Assembly: GCA_002351925.1 (NCBI GenBank)
Contig: DEHM01000005.1
Coordinates: 102,841 to 124,575, forward strand
Length of the DNA stretch: 21,735 nt
Direction of reading: 5' to 3'
Origin: Bacteroidales bacterium UBA2800
Lineage (GTDB): Bacteria > Bacteroidota > Bacteroidia > Bacteroidales > Paludibacteraceae
Shown here piece after piece: positions 8,332 to 15,339 of the stretch; the first letter of the stretch is position 1; each line of letters opens with the position of its first letter. The translations under genes and the position numbers were made by a program. The notes beneath the pieces were generated by a model. That model saw only the letters and a program-made list of their open reading frames with translations, was not told the DNA's origin and did no database searches.

Positions 8332-8659
8332 GTGGACCGACATATTGGCGCTGGTGGGAATCAACATGCTCTACGCGTGTGTGGGTATCTGTACGAAGAT
8401 GGCTTCGCTGCAGGCGTCGTTGTCGTGGCCGTACCTGTTGTGGTTCGGCGGCGCGGTGGCTATCATTGGCATCTATGCTGTCCTCTGGCAACAGATCCTG
8501 CGTCGTATCCCGCTGAGCACGGCGTATATGTTCAAGGGCACTACGCTCATCTTCACCATGCTTATCGCGGCACTGCTGTTCGCGGAACCCATCACGGCGA
8601 TGAATATTGTCGGCTCGCTCATTATTATTGTCGGAATAACCCTGTTGGCACGCGCATGA
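8321..8659 (+). CDS. EmrE/EamA-like small transporter, subunit 1
   Basis: Small membrane protein of 112 residues with four hydrophobic helices, of the drug/metabolite transporter superfamily. The final helices carry the family motif FAEPITAMNIVGSLIIIVGI (about 83-102). I start it at ATG 8321, which overlaps the acyltransferase stop by 11 bases; an upstream in-frame ATG at 8276 would add 15 polar residues from the shadow of that gene. It is directly coupled to a second, similar protein. Such pairs work as heterodimers, as in ArnE/ArnF, which flip undecaprenyl-phosphate-aminoarabinose. A flippase for the lipid-linked sugar made by the neighbouring glycosyltransferase is therefore likelier than drug efflux. 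This is inference from context. Confidence 0.85.
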   Translation: MQIKWTDILALVGINMLYACVGICTKMASLQASLSWPYLLWFGGAVAIIGIYAVLWQQILRRIPLSTAYMFKGTTLIFTMLIAALLFAEPITAMNIVGSLIIIVGITLLARA

Positions 8660-8991
8660 TTTACGGACTGATTGCATTGGTGGTGGTGGCTACGGCCGCA
8701 GGGGCACAGATGTTGCTCAAGCAGGGTGCCCGCATGGGTTATACGCCCTGGTGGCGGCAGTACGTCAATCCGTGGGTCATAGGCGGCTACGCGATTATGT
8801 TTGCCTCGATGGTGGCCAATATCTGGTGCTTGCACCGGGGGCTGCTGCTCAAGGAACTGAGTATCATCGAGTCGATGGCTTATTTCTTCGTGCCGATGTT
8901 GAGTTGGCTGATTTTTCGCGAACCTATCACACGCCGTAAGGCGCTCGCCATAGGTATAATCATTATTGGAGTAATCGTCTTTTTCTTATGA
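8656..8991 (+). CDS. EmrE/EamA-like small transporter, subunit 2
   Basis: Second four-helix protein, 111 residues, starting at the ATG of an ATGA overlap with subunit 1. The last helices carry FFVPMLSWLIFREPITRRKA (about 77-96), the same EPIT signature as its partner. The first helix (LIALVVVATAAGAQMLLKQG) lacks the membrane-embedded glutamate that EmrE uses for drug/proton exchange, which argues against a drug pump. Organisation as two adjacent short genes of the same superfamily matches ArnE/ArnF. Its stop overlaps the aminotransferase start as ATGA. The likely role is to translocate the lipid-linked sugar across the inner membrane together with subunit 1. Confidence 0.85.
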   Translation: MIYGLIALVVVATAAGAQMLLKQGARMGYTPWWRQYVNPWVIGGYAIMFASMVANIWCLHRGLLLKELSIIESMAYFFVPMLSWLIFREPITRRKALAIGIIIIGVIVFFL

Positions 8992-10121
8992 TACAGATCC
9001 CATTTAACAAACCGCATCTTACGGGCAAGGAAGCCCATTACATGTACGAGGCTGTTTACGAGTGTAAGCTGTCGGGTAACGGTAAGTTCACCAAGCGTTG
9101 CCAGCAGTGGTTCCAGGAGCGTTACGGTTTCCGCAAGACGCTGCTGACCAGTAGCGGTACCGATGCGCTGGAGATGTGTGCGATGTTGTGCGAGTTGCAG
9201 CCGGGCGATGAGGTGATCATCCCCAGCTACACGTTTGTCAGCACCGCCCTGGCTTTCCTGCGCGAAGGTGCTAAGGTGGTCTTTGCCGACTCTATGAAGC
9301 GCAATCCGAACCTGGATGCCGAGACGCTGGAGGCGCTTATCACGCCTCGGACGCGGGTCATTGTGCCTGTCCATTACGCTGGCGTGGCGTGCGACATGGA
9401 CGCTATCCTCGCGGTGGCCAACCGGCACGGCTTGCTGGTGGTGGAAGATGCGGCGCAGGCCATCGACAGCTATTACAAAAGTCGTCCGCTGGGCGGCATA
9501 GGCCATCTGGCGGCCTTCTCTTTCCATGAGACGAAGAACATCACCGCCGGTGGCGAAGGTGGCCTGCTGGTGGTCAACGACGAGCGTTTTGTGCGCCGCG
9601 CAGAGATACTGTGGGAGAAAGGTACCAACCGCGCGGAGTTCTTCCGCGGCGAGGTGAACAAATACGGATGGGTCGATATGGGATCGTCGTTCCTGCCCAG
9701 CGAAGTCAATGCCGCCTTCCTCTGGGCACAACTGGAGAACATAGAGGATATTCAGGCCAAGCGCAAGGCGCTCTGGCAACGTTATTGGGAGCAGCTCCGA
9801 CCGCTGGCAGACAAGGGCTTCTTCTCGCTGCCGGACATACCTGAATATGCCACCAATAACGCCCATATGTTCTATCTCGTGCTGCCCGATCTGGAGACCC
9901 GCACGGCCCTCATCGCCCATCTGCGCGAACAGGGTGCGCAGGCGGTGTTCCACTATCTGAGTCTGCACAGCAGTCCGTACTATCACAGCCGCCACGACGG
10001 CCGGGCCTTGCCTGAGTGCGACCGTTATGCCGATTGTCTGGTGCGGCTGCCGCTCTATTATGACTTGAGTATTGAACAGGTAGATTCGATATGCGAATCG
10101 ATAAGCACATATTATCGGTAG
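8988..10121 (+). CDS. wecE: dTDP-4-amino-4,6-dideoxygalactose transaminase (WecE/RffA-like)
   Basis: PLP-dependent DegT/DnrJ/EryC1/StrS aminotransferase of 377 residues, very close to E. coli WecE along its length. It has IPFNKPHLTGKE at the N-terminus, LSGNGKFTKRCQQWFQERYG, PGDEVIIPSYTFVSTA, VPVHYAGVACDMD and VVEDAAQAIDS with Asp154. FSFHETKNITAGGEGG contains the PLP lysine Lys183, and EKGTNRAEFFRGEVNKY and NAHMFYLVL follow. WecE uses glutamate to convert dTDP-4-keto-6-deoxyglucose to dTDP-4-amino-4,6-dideoxygalactose, the precursor of Fuc4NAc. The dTDP-sugar genes rmlA and rmlB are not in the window. The exact sugar could differ within this family, but the match to WecE is stronger than to ArnB. 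It is coupled upstream by ATGA and overlaps the next gene by 31 bases. Confidence 0.93.
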   Translation: MIQIPFNKPHLTGKEAHYMYEAVYECKLSGNGKFTKRCQQWFQERYGFRKTLLTSSGTDALEMCAMLCELQPGDEVIIPSYTFVSTALAFLREGAKVVFADSMKRNPNLDAETLEALITPRTRVIVPVHYAGVACDMDAILAVANRHGLLVVEDAAQAIDSYYKSRPLGGIGHLAAFSFHETKNITAGGEGGLLVVNDERFVRRAEILWEKGTNRAEFFRGEVNKYGWVDMGSSFLPSEVNAAFLWAQLENIEDIQAKRKALWQRYWEQLRPLADKGFFSLPDIPEYATNNAHMFYLVLPDLETRTALIAHLREQGAQAVFHYLSLHSSPYYHSRHDGRALPECDRYADCLVRLPLYYDLSIEQVDSICESISTYYR

Positions 10122-11614
10122 GCCTGCTCCTCGCGTCGCTCGTGTGGGCGCTCTGGTTTGTGTTCGCCGGTTTTGGTAATCACCAGGATCCGCTCTACTG
10201 GCTCTATAAATACGAGACGCTGGAGGGCGGTTGGATGGCTGTCGGCACGTTGCTCACGGGCGGTGCGCTTGTGCGTCTCTTTGGTGCCCAGTTGTTGCCG
10301 CTGCGCCTCTTCGGATGGCTCTGTACGACGGCGGCGGTGGCTCTGCCTTACTGCTGTCTGCTCGACCGGGAGAAACGCCGTGCCAACCTCCATTGGCTGG
10401 CGTTGACCTATCTGCTGATGGGCTACGGCGCGTTCCAGGAGTTCAGCCCGGGTACGCTGTCCGTGCTGCTGCTCTCGGCCCTCTGGGTGACGGCTGTACG
10501 CTCCAACGGCAACCCACGGTGGGACATGCTGACGGCCGTGCTGCTGGGCCTGGCGATTAGTGTGCGGCTGCCGAATATACTGGCGCTGCCGGTGCTCCTC
10601 CTGCTCTGGAAAAGGCGTAGCCTGTGGACGGTTCCTGTGGCTGCGGCGACGGCGGCTGTTGTCTATCTGCTTGGATGGGTACTAGTGACACCGGCTGCGG
10701 CCGATGCGGCGATGAACAGCCACCAGCTCACGAAGATGGTATGGGCGCTCTGGGACAACAGCGGACGACTGTTGGGGTATAGCCTCATGGCTGTCGGTGT
10801 GCTGGCCTGCTATCGGCTGACCCGTCTGAAACCGCAGTTCAGCGGCCTTGCCGTAGGATTCGTCCTGGCGCTGTTTGTAGTGGAGACGATGAAACCGACG
10901 CAGTGGTACAATATCGACATGACCTATCTGCTCTCGGCGCTCTGTCTGGTGCTGGCGTTTGCCACTAAGCAGCGCTCGCTCTACATCGGCGTCGCCCTGC
11001 TCGCCGTCGCGACGCTGGGTACCGACACGGCCTGGCTCAAGCTCTTCCCCGCCGTGCTCTGTCTGTTGCCGGTGGCGGCGACGTGTTTTGCCGAAGAGGG
11101 ACGCCGTTATCTCTGGTACGCACTGGCGGTGCTGAGTGTGTGTGTGGCGATACGTATGAGTGCGAACAGCATCGGTAAGACCGATTTGACCAAGGCTACT
11201 GCCGTCGCTACGGTTGCGCCCTACCACTATATCGCTATCCGGCCAGCCGAGGAGGCAAGTCTCCGGCAGTACAGAGCCGACTACGACACCCTATCTACGC
11301 AGTCGTCGACCGTCCTGGCGCTTGGGCAGGAAATGCACCTCGTACGCGCGGTGACGGGCTGCGAAGCGGCACGGTTCAACGAGTTCTGGTCCAACATCTT
11401 CGATAGCGTCTATACGGCTAAGTACCGGTCTATCGTCGAGGCTGAACGGCCTGTCGTCATCTGCACTTTCTCGCCGCAGTTTAAGACCAAGCCTGTCTAT
11501 CGCGACAAGGAGAGTAGGATGGAGCAGATGTTGCTGCAGCAGGGCTATCGGGCCATCGACCGCAGCCAATACAGATACATGATTTATATTCCCGCAGAGG
11601 AAAAGGAGTTATGA
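10091..11614 (+). CDS. Polytopic membrane protein, candidate glycan transferase (GT-C-like layout)
   Basis: No family recognised with confidence. The 507-residue protein has about ten to twelve hydrophobic segments, the first at residues 7-28. A short loop FGNHQDPLYWLYKYETLEGG (28-47) holds an aspartate, where GT-C enzymes usually carry their catalytic acid. After the helices comes a soluble C-terminal region of about 130 residues (about 375-507), presumably periplasmic. The ATG lies inside wecE (31-base overlap), and the stop overlaps holA as ATGA. Directly after a flippase pair and an amino-sugar transaminase, it sits where ArnT would be in an Arn-type pathway. Transfer of the lipid-linked sugar to lipid A or another glycan is a fair hypothesis but unproven. 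Confidence 0.75.
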   Translation: MRIDKHILSVGLLLASLVWALWFVFAGFGNHQDPLYWLYKYETLEGGWMAVGTLLTGGALVRLFGAQLLPLRLFGWLCTTAAVALPYCCLLDREKRRANLHWLALTYLLMGYGAFQEFSPGTLSVLLLSALWVTAVRSNGNPRWDMLTAVLLGLAISVRLPNILALPVLLLLWKRRSLWTVPVAAATAAVVYLLGWVLVTPAAADAAMNSHQLTKMVWALWDNSGRLLGYSLMAVGVLACYRLTRLKPQFSGLAVGFVLALFVVETMKPTQWYNIDMTYLLSALCLVLAFATKQRSLYIGVALLAVATLGTDTAWLKLFPAVLCLLPVAATCFAEEGRRYLWYALAVLSVCVAIRMSANSIGKTDLTKATAVATVAPYHYIAIRPAEEASLRQYRADYDTLSTQSSTVLALGQEMHLVRAVTGCEAARFNEFWSNIFDSVYTAKYRSIVEAERPVVICTFSPQFKTKPVYRDKESRMEQMLLQQGYRAIDRSQYRYMIYIPAEEKEL

Positions 11615-12657
11615 TACAGAAGTTTGAAGATATCATGCGCGCGTTGCGCGAGGGCGCGTACGCACCTGTTTATATATTGTGTGGCGAGGAGCCGTATTTT
11701 GCCGACCAGGTCTATCAGTTCATTGCCGACCACGCCCTCGATGAGATGGCGCGTGAGTTCGACCAGCAGGTGCTCTACGGACGCGATGTGCCCGGTGTCG
11801 ATATCGCGCCGGTCATCGGTGCTGCACGCGGTTTTGCCATGATGGGCGGCCGCAAAGTGGTCATCGTACGCGAGGCGCAGGTTATCAAGAAATGGGAGGC
11901 TCTCGAGGCCTATATCGACAACCCCATGCCGCAGACGGTGCTCGTCATCTGCTATAACGGCAAGCCTGACAAGCGGCAGGCCGTCTGGAAACGCCTGGCG
12001 GAACACAAGCAGTACGTGTGGCTGCAGAGCGATAAGTTGCGCGACTATCAGGTGGAGAAGTGGATTGCCGCCTATATCGCCGACTACAACAAATCGCAAA
12101 CGGCCAACCACAAATCACCCGTTCAGATAGACCCTCGTATCGCGCCGCTCTTGGCCGATCATCTGGGCACCGACCTGTCGGCTATCGTCGGCGCGCTGCA
12201 GAAACTTATCGACGGCCGTCCTGACGGCGTCAACACCATCGATGCCGCACTCGTCGAGCGCAACATAGGTATCTCCAAGGACTACAATATCATGGAGTTG
12301 CAGGCGGCGCTCATCCGCGGCGATGTGGTCAAAGCCAACCGTATCACCCAGTATTTCGCGTCCAGCAAGGACCACCCGATGATTCGCGAACTCAGTCCGC
12401 TATTCACCTTCTTCTCCAATCTGCTGATGTACGAGTACATGCCCGACAAGAGCAAGGAGACGGTGGCGCGCGAGCTGGGTATCAATCCCTTCTTTGTGCG
12501 CGACTACGTCGAGGCGGCGCAGCGTTATCCGGCCGGCAAGACTTTTCGTATCATTGGTTATCTGCGCGAGACGGATGCACGGCTAAAGGGTATCGACAAC
12601 CCCTCTGCCAAAGATGCCGATCTCTGGAAGGAGTTGATCTACAAAATCATGCATTAA
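11611..12657 (+). CDS. holA: DNA polymerase III, delta subunit
   Basis: Clamp-loader delta subunit, 348 residues, which opens the beta sliding clamp during DNA replication. It shows the HolA pattern: PVYILCGEEPYFADQVYQFI (19-38), MMGGRKVVIVREAQ (77-90), a DKRQAVWKRL stretch, and LGTDLSAIVGALQKLIDG with the KDYNIMELQAALIRGD region beyond it. The start is the ATG of an ATGA overlap with the membrane protein upstream, so a replication gene appears to be read through from a glycan operon unless an internal promoter exists. Residues about 160-170 (NKSQTANHKSP) are encoded by a 7-bp-period array and look like an inserted linker. Its stop overlaps the convergent gene by 4 bases, leaving no room for a terminator between them. 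Confidence 0.93.
   Translation: MIQKFEDIMRALREGAYAPVYILCGEEPYFADQVYQFIADHALDEMAREFDQQVLYGRDVPGVDIAPVIGAARGFAMMGGRKVVIVREAQVIKKWEALEAYIDNPMPQTVLVICYNGKPDKRQAVWKRLAEHKQYVWLQSDKLRDYQVEKWIAAYIADYNKSQTANHKSPVQIDPRIAPLLADHLGTDLSAIVGALQKLIDGRPDGVNTIDAALVERNIGISKDYNIMELQAALIRGDVVKANRITQYFASSKDHPMIRELSPLFTFFSNLLMYEYMPDKSKETVARELGINPFFVRDYVEAAQRYPAGKTFRIIGYLRETDARLKGIDNPSAKDADLWKELIYKIMH
12090..12117 (+). repeat. Heptamer micro-array inside holA
   Basis: Four heptamers in tandem: CAAATCG, CAAACGG, CCAACCA, CAAATCA. They encode about residues 160-169 of HolA, between the first part of the protein and the helical region starting IDPRIAPLLADHLG. The composition is A/C-rich and unlike the surrounding GC-rich codons. 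The 7-bp period is out of step with the reading frame, so this is a DNA-level pattern, not a protein repeat. Confidence 0.65.
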
Positions 12658-13169
12658 AGCGAGTAGGGAATACGAACGGTGGGGCTTCCGGCCTGCCGTT
12701 CGTGCCATAAAGAGGGTAGGCCGTTGCGGTTGACCCAGAGCAGGCTGTCTACGGCTTCTCGGGTTTGTTCAGCGCTCAGCCGCTGGGGTTGCGCTATCTG
12801 CAGCGGAGCCGCCAGTTCTTCAGCATGCGCCAGGTCGAAGGCTTTGCTCTCGGCCTCTATCTCCGCCATTACTTTGGGGTAGATCTTGTCGAAGATCTGC
12901 GGATGGTTGGTGTACCATACCAGCGATGAGTCGAACTGCGCCTGCGTGATACCGTGCCGCTGGAGAACCGTCGCGTAGGCCGCGTCTTCTATCGAGTCGT
13001 GGCCGTAGTGCAAGGCGTACACCTGCAGCAGCGCATCGGTCTTATGCAGGTCGACCATCACACGTCGCATCTGCCGCGAACTCAGTATGCCGCGCGGACG
13101 ACAACCCGCCAGCACAACGGTCAAGGCACAAAACGCCAAGACAAGTATATAGCTCAGGCCGCGTCTCAT
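12654..13169 (-). CDS. DUF4296 lipoprotein
   Basis: Lipoprotein of 171 residues of the Bacteroidetes family DUF4296 (PF14129); function unknown. The signal peptide MRRGLSYILVLAFCALTVV leads into the lipobox LAGC, with Cys23 the lipidated residue, so it is sent to the membrane. The family core follows: ILSSRQMRRVMVDLHKTDAL and then a predicted helical region with YGITQ-like spacing (RHGITQAQFDSSLVWYTNHP). The start at 13169 is set by the ATGA overlap with lspA. A longer open frame upstream is only the shadow of lspA. It follows directly after the lipoprotein signal peptidase gene, so substrate and processing enzyme share a transcript. The end overlaps holA tail to tail. Confidence 0.88.
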   Translation of the reverse strand: MRRGLSYILVLAFCALTVVLAGCRPRGILSSRQMRRVMVDLHKTDALLQVYALHYGHDSIEDAAYATVLQRHGITQAQFDSSLVWYTNHPQIFDKIYPKVMAEIEAESKAFDLAHAEELAAPLQIAQPQRLSAEQTREAVDSLLWVNRNGLPSLWHERQAGSPTVRIPYSL

Positions 13170-13732
13170 TTTTTCTCGAGAGTCCGGTTCAGGTCTTTCA
13201 GGTAGAAGAGGAGAATCATGATCACCGCGCAGGTGATACAGCTGTCCGCCAGGTTGAACACCGGCCGGAAGAACAGCACTTCGCCCGCGCTGTTGTGTAT
13301 CAGCGGGAAGTAGAACATGTCCACCACGCGGCCGTACAGCCAGCCGGCGTAGCCGAACAGTTTGCCGTAGGCTACGCAGTCGACTATGTTGCCCAGTGCG
13401 CCGGCGATGATAAACGCTATCGTGGCGATATAGCCCGTGCGCGCCTGGTCGCGATAGATCAGCAGGTGGATATACCAGCCCAGCAGTCCCACGGCCAGCA
13501 GACGGAACAGCGTCAGCGCCAGCTTGCTGAACCACTCGATGCCGAACGCCATGCCGTTGTTCTCTATATAGCAGAGCCAGAACCACGAGGTGATCTCGTG
13601 GCTCTCGCCCAGCGTATAATGGGTAGCTATGTAGAGCTTCAGCGCCTGGTCGGCTATCACCGCCAGCAGTACGATGGCTACTACAAGCCAAACTTGGCCT
13701 TTACTTCGGCCAGTCGATCCAGTTTCTCCCAT
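13166..13732 (-). CDS. lspA: Lipoprotein signal peptidase (signal peptidase II)
   Basis: Inner-membrane aspartyl protease of 188 residues that removes signal peptides from prolipoproteins after lipidation. It has four hydrophobic segments and the family boxes: IADQALKLYI (26-35), YIENNGMAFGI (55-65), AGALGNIVD with catalytic Asp118, and FNLADSCIT with catalytic Asp163. The arginine that often follows the first aspartate is Cys119 here. The only plausible start is ATG 13732, inside the last 52 bases of metK. No other ATG, GTG or TTG lies in frame before the first helix, so the unusually long overlap seems real and adds about 13 polar residues. The stop overlaps the DUF4296 start as ATGA. Confidence 0.93.
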   Translation of the reverse strand: MGETGSTGRSKGQVWLVVAIVLLAVIADQALKLYIATHYTLGESHEITSWFWLCYIENNGMAFGIEWFSKLALTLFRLLAVGLLGWYIHLLIYRDQARTGYIATIAFIIAGALGNIVDCVAYGKLFGYAGWLYGRVVDMFYFPLIHNSAGEVLFFRPVFNLADSCITCAVIMILLFYLKDLNRTLEKK

Positions 13733-14964
13733 GTAAACAGTTCTACTTCGCGGGTATATTCCTTGCCTTCCGAGTCCAGGAAAGTCTTCGTCACCACCTC
13801 ATTGGTGCGACCTACATGGCCGTATCGGGCCGTCTCCTGGTACATCGGCTGCGTCAGTTTCAGGCTACGAATGATAGCGGCGGGACGCAGGTCAAATAGT
13901 TCGCCTACGCGCTTGGCTATCTCCGCGTCGCTCATCTTCACCAGCGCTGTGCCGTTGGTGTTGACATACAGCGAGACGGGCTCCGCTACGCCTATGGCGT
14001 AACTGACTTGCACCAGCGCCTCGTGAGCCACACCGGCTGCCACCAGATGTTTGGCAATCCAGCGGGCAGCATAGGCGGCCGAACGGTCCACTTTCGATGG
14101 GTCTTTGCCGCTGAACGCTCCGCCGCCGTGCGCACCGCGACCGCCGTAAGTATCTACGATGATCTTCCTTCCGGTCAATCCCGTATCGCCGTGCGGACCT
14201 CCGATGACGAAGTTGCCGGTTGGGTTCACCAGCAACTTAGCCTGCGGGTCTTTCAGAAATTCATGCAGCAGGTGGCTGTAGCGCGAGTCACGCGTTGCCA
14301 CGCGGGGCAGGAGGATGTCAATCACATCTTGCTTGATCAGCTCCGGTGTTACCTTTGTACATTGTCCTTTGTCACTTTGTACATTTTCGTCATGTTGTGT
14401 CGAGAGCACGATGGTGTCGATGCGCACAGGTTTGTTGTGCTCATCATATTCGATTGTCACCTGACTCTTGCTGTCCGGCCGCAGATAGCGCATCTGTTCG
14501 CCTTCCTTGCGGATACGCGCCAGCGTGTACACCAGCGTGTGCGCCAAGTCGAGCGTCAGCGGCATGTAGTTGTCGGTCTCGTCGGTGGCGTAGCCGAACA
14601 TCATGCCCTGGTCGCCGGCGCCCTGCTCGTCTTCCGTAGCACGACTCACGCCCATGTTGATGTCCTGACTCTGCGCATGCAGCGCCGTCAGTATACCGCA
14701 GCTCTCCGCCTCGAACTTATACGCTGACTTGGTGTAGCCTATCTCGGCGATGGTCTTACGCGCTATCTGTTGCACGTCTACCCAGCCGTTGCACGTCACC
14801 TCACCGGCTATCACTACCTGACCCGTCGTACACATCGTCTCGCACGCTACGTGCGCATGCGGGTCTTGCGCCAACATGTTGTCCAGTATGGCGTCCGAAA
14901 TCTGATCGCTGACTTTGTCCGGGTGTCCTTCCGACACCGACTCACTTGTAAATAGATAATTCAC
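13681..14964 (-). CDS. metK: S-adenosylmethionine synthetase
   Basis: Cytoplasmic enzyme of 427 residues making S-adenosylmethionine from methionine and ATP. Signatures are SEGHPDKVSDQISDA (11-25), GAGDQGMMFGYA (115-126), the glycine-rich GGGAFSGKDPSKVDRSAAYA (280-299) and VNPTGNFVIGGPHGDTGLTG. The start is GTG 14964: an in-frame TAA lies 12 bases upstream and the next ATG is codon 30. That GTG is the last part of a heptamer array filling the gap to hpf. Residues 193-205 are encoded by another 7-bp-period array, at a loop where Bacteroidetes MetK proteins vary. No SAM riboswitch fits in the 30-base gap, so control is probably from the hpf promoter. Confidence 0.96.
   Translation of the reverse strand: MNYLFTSESVSEGHPDKVSDQISDAILDNMLAQDPHAHVACETMCTTGQVVIAGEVTCNGWVDVQQIARKTIAEIGYTKSAYKFEAESCGILTALHAQSQDINMGVSRATEDEQGAGDQGMMFGYATDETDNYMPLTLDLAHTLVYTLARIRKEGEQMRYLRPDSKSQVTIEYDEHNKPVRIDTIVLSTQHDENVQSDKGQCTKVTPELIKQDVIDILLPRVATRDSRYSHLLHEFLKDPQAKLLVNPTGNFVIGGPHGDTGLTGRKIIVDTYGGRGAHGGGAFSGKDPSKVDRSAAYAARWIAKHLVAAGVAHEALVQVSYAIGVAEPVSLYVNTNGTALVKMSDAEIAKRVGELFDLRPAAIIRSLKLTQPMYQETARYGHVGRTNEVVTKTFLDSEGKEYTREVELFTWEKLDRLAEVKAKFGL
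14352..14387 (-). repeat. Heptamer micro-array inside metK
   Basis: On the + strand the units read CCTTTGT, ACATTGT, CCTTTGT, an extra C, ACTTTGT, ACATTTT. They encode MetK residues about 193-205 (ENVQSDKGQCTKV), a loop between the STQHDE motif and the ELIKQDVIDILLPR helix. AT-rich composition and 7-bp spacing set it apart from the surrounding coding sequence. Confidence 0.65.
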
Positions 14965-14997
14965 TCTAAACTCTTAACTCTTAACTTTAAACTCTTA
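14963..14997 (-). repeat. Heptamer array filling the hpf-metK gap
   Basis: Five tandem heptamers, read on the - strand: TAAGAGT, TTAAAGT, TAAGAGT, TAAGAGT, TTAGAGT. The first three bases are the hpf stop codon, and the final GT plus the next G form the GTG start of metK. The whole intercistronic space is therefore made of the array. Confidence 0.8.
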
Positions 14998-15270
14998 GCT
15001 ATTCTTCCGTTTCTCCAGCTGTCCCTCCAGGGCGTTCAGACATGCGTCGATACCTTCCTCAAAGGTGTCGGCTGTCTTCTCGGCAAACAGACCGGCGATA
15101 CGAATCTTCACCTCTTTGTTCAGGTTGGTCTGCGGCTTGATGACCGACATACGGATCTCCACTTTGTCGTCTGCATTCAGGTGACGGCCGAAACGGCTCA
15201 TTTTCTTCTCGATGAAGTCCTCCAGGGGCTTCGCTGTCTCAAAATTGACAGCATTGATTGTCAGTGTCAT
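14995..15270 (-). CDS. hpf: Ribosome hibernation promoting factor, short form (HPF/RaiA family)
   Basis: Ribosome-associated protein of 91 residues that binds the small-subunit decoding region and silences ribosomes under slow growth. The sequence opens MTLTINAVNFETAKPLEDFI and continues with EKKMSRFGRHLNADDKVEIR and VKIRIAGLFAEKTADTFEEG. This is the beta-alpha-beta pattern of the S30AE/HPF domain. It lacks the C-terminal dimerisation domain of long HPF, so it is the short type. It is the first gene of an operon with metK, lspA and the DUF4296 gene, driven by a perfect Bacteroidota promoter about 38 bases upstream. Confidence 0.92.
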   Translation of the reverse strand: MTLTINAVNFETAKPLEDFIEKKMSRFGRHLNADDKVEIRMSVIKPQTNLNKEVKIRIAGLFAEKTADTFEEGIDACLNALEGQLEKRKNS

Positions 15271-15307
15271 AATAGTATTGTTTTAAAGGTTTGTTTCAAA
15301 TTTGTTG

Positions 15308-15339
15308 CAAAGATACAACAAAAATTGCATATATGCAAA
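15308..15339 (-). promoter_or_regulatory. Promoter of the hpf-metK-lspA operon
   Basis: On the - strand the -33 box TTTG (complement of 15336-15339) is followed by 20 bases and the -7 box TATCTTTG (complement of 15308-15315), an exact match to the Bacteroidota consensus. Transcription should start about 30 bases before the hpf ATG at 15270. The -33 box is embedded in the palindrome at 15325-15338. Confidence 0.85.
15325..15338. promoter_or_regulatory. Perfect 14-bp palindrome, candidate operator at the hpf promoter
   Basis: TTGCATATATGCAA is its own reverse complement. It covers most of the hpf -33 box and part of the spacer, so a bound protein would block or modulate polymerase. A second palindrome, ATTGCGCAAT (15342-15351), lies 15 bases further on, centre to centre. 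It falls between the hpf -33 box and the divergent -33 box at 15356-15360. The first palindrome recurs, at the same promoter position, upstream of glyA. Confidence 0.6.

Noticed and set aside
8321..8991. A single split EamA transporter caused by a frameshift
   Set aside because: Each half is a complete four-helix unit with its own EPIT motif and proper ATG. This matches two-gene ArnE/ArnF-type systems, not a broken gene.
8321..8991. Multidrug resistance pump
   Set aside because: The second subunit lacks the essential first-helix glutamate of EmrE, and the context is glycan synthesis.
13170..13691. N-terminal extension of the DUF4296 frame
   Set aside because: It is out-of-frame lspA sequence. 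The ATG at 13169 gives a correct lipoprotein signal and a 4-base overlap.
14965..14994. SAM riboswitch before metK
   Set aside because: The gap is 30 bases and consists entirely of heptamers; no aptamer can fit. The leader upstream of hpf is also too short.
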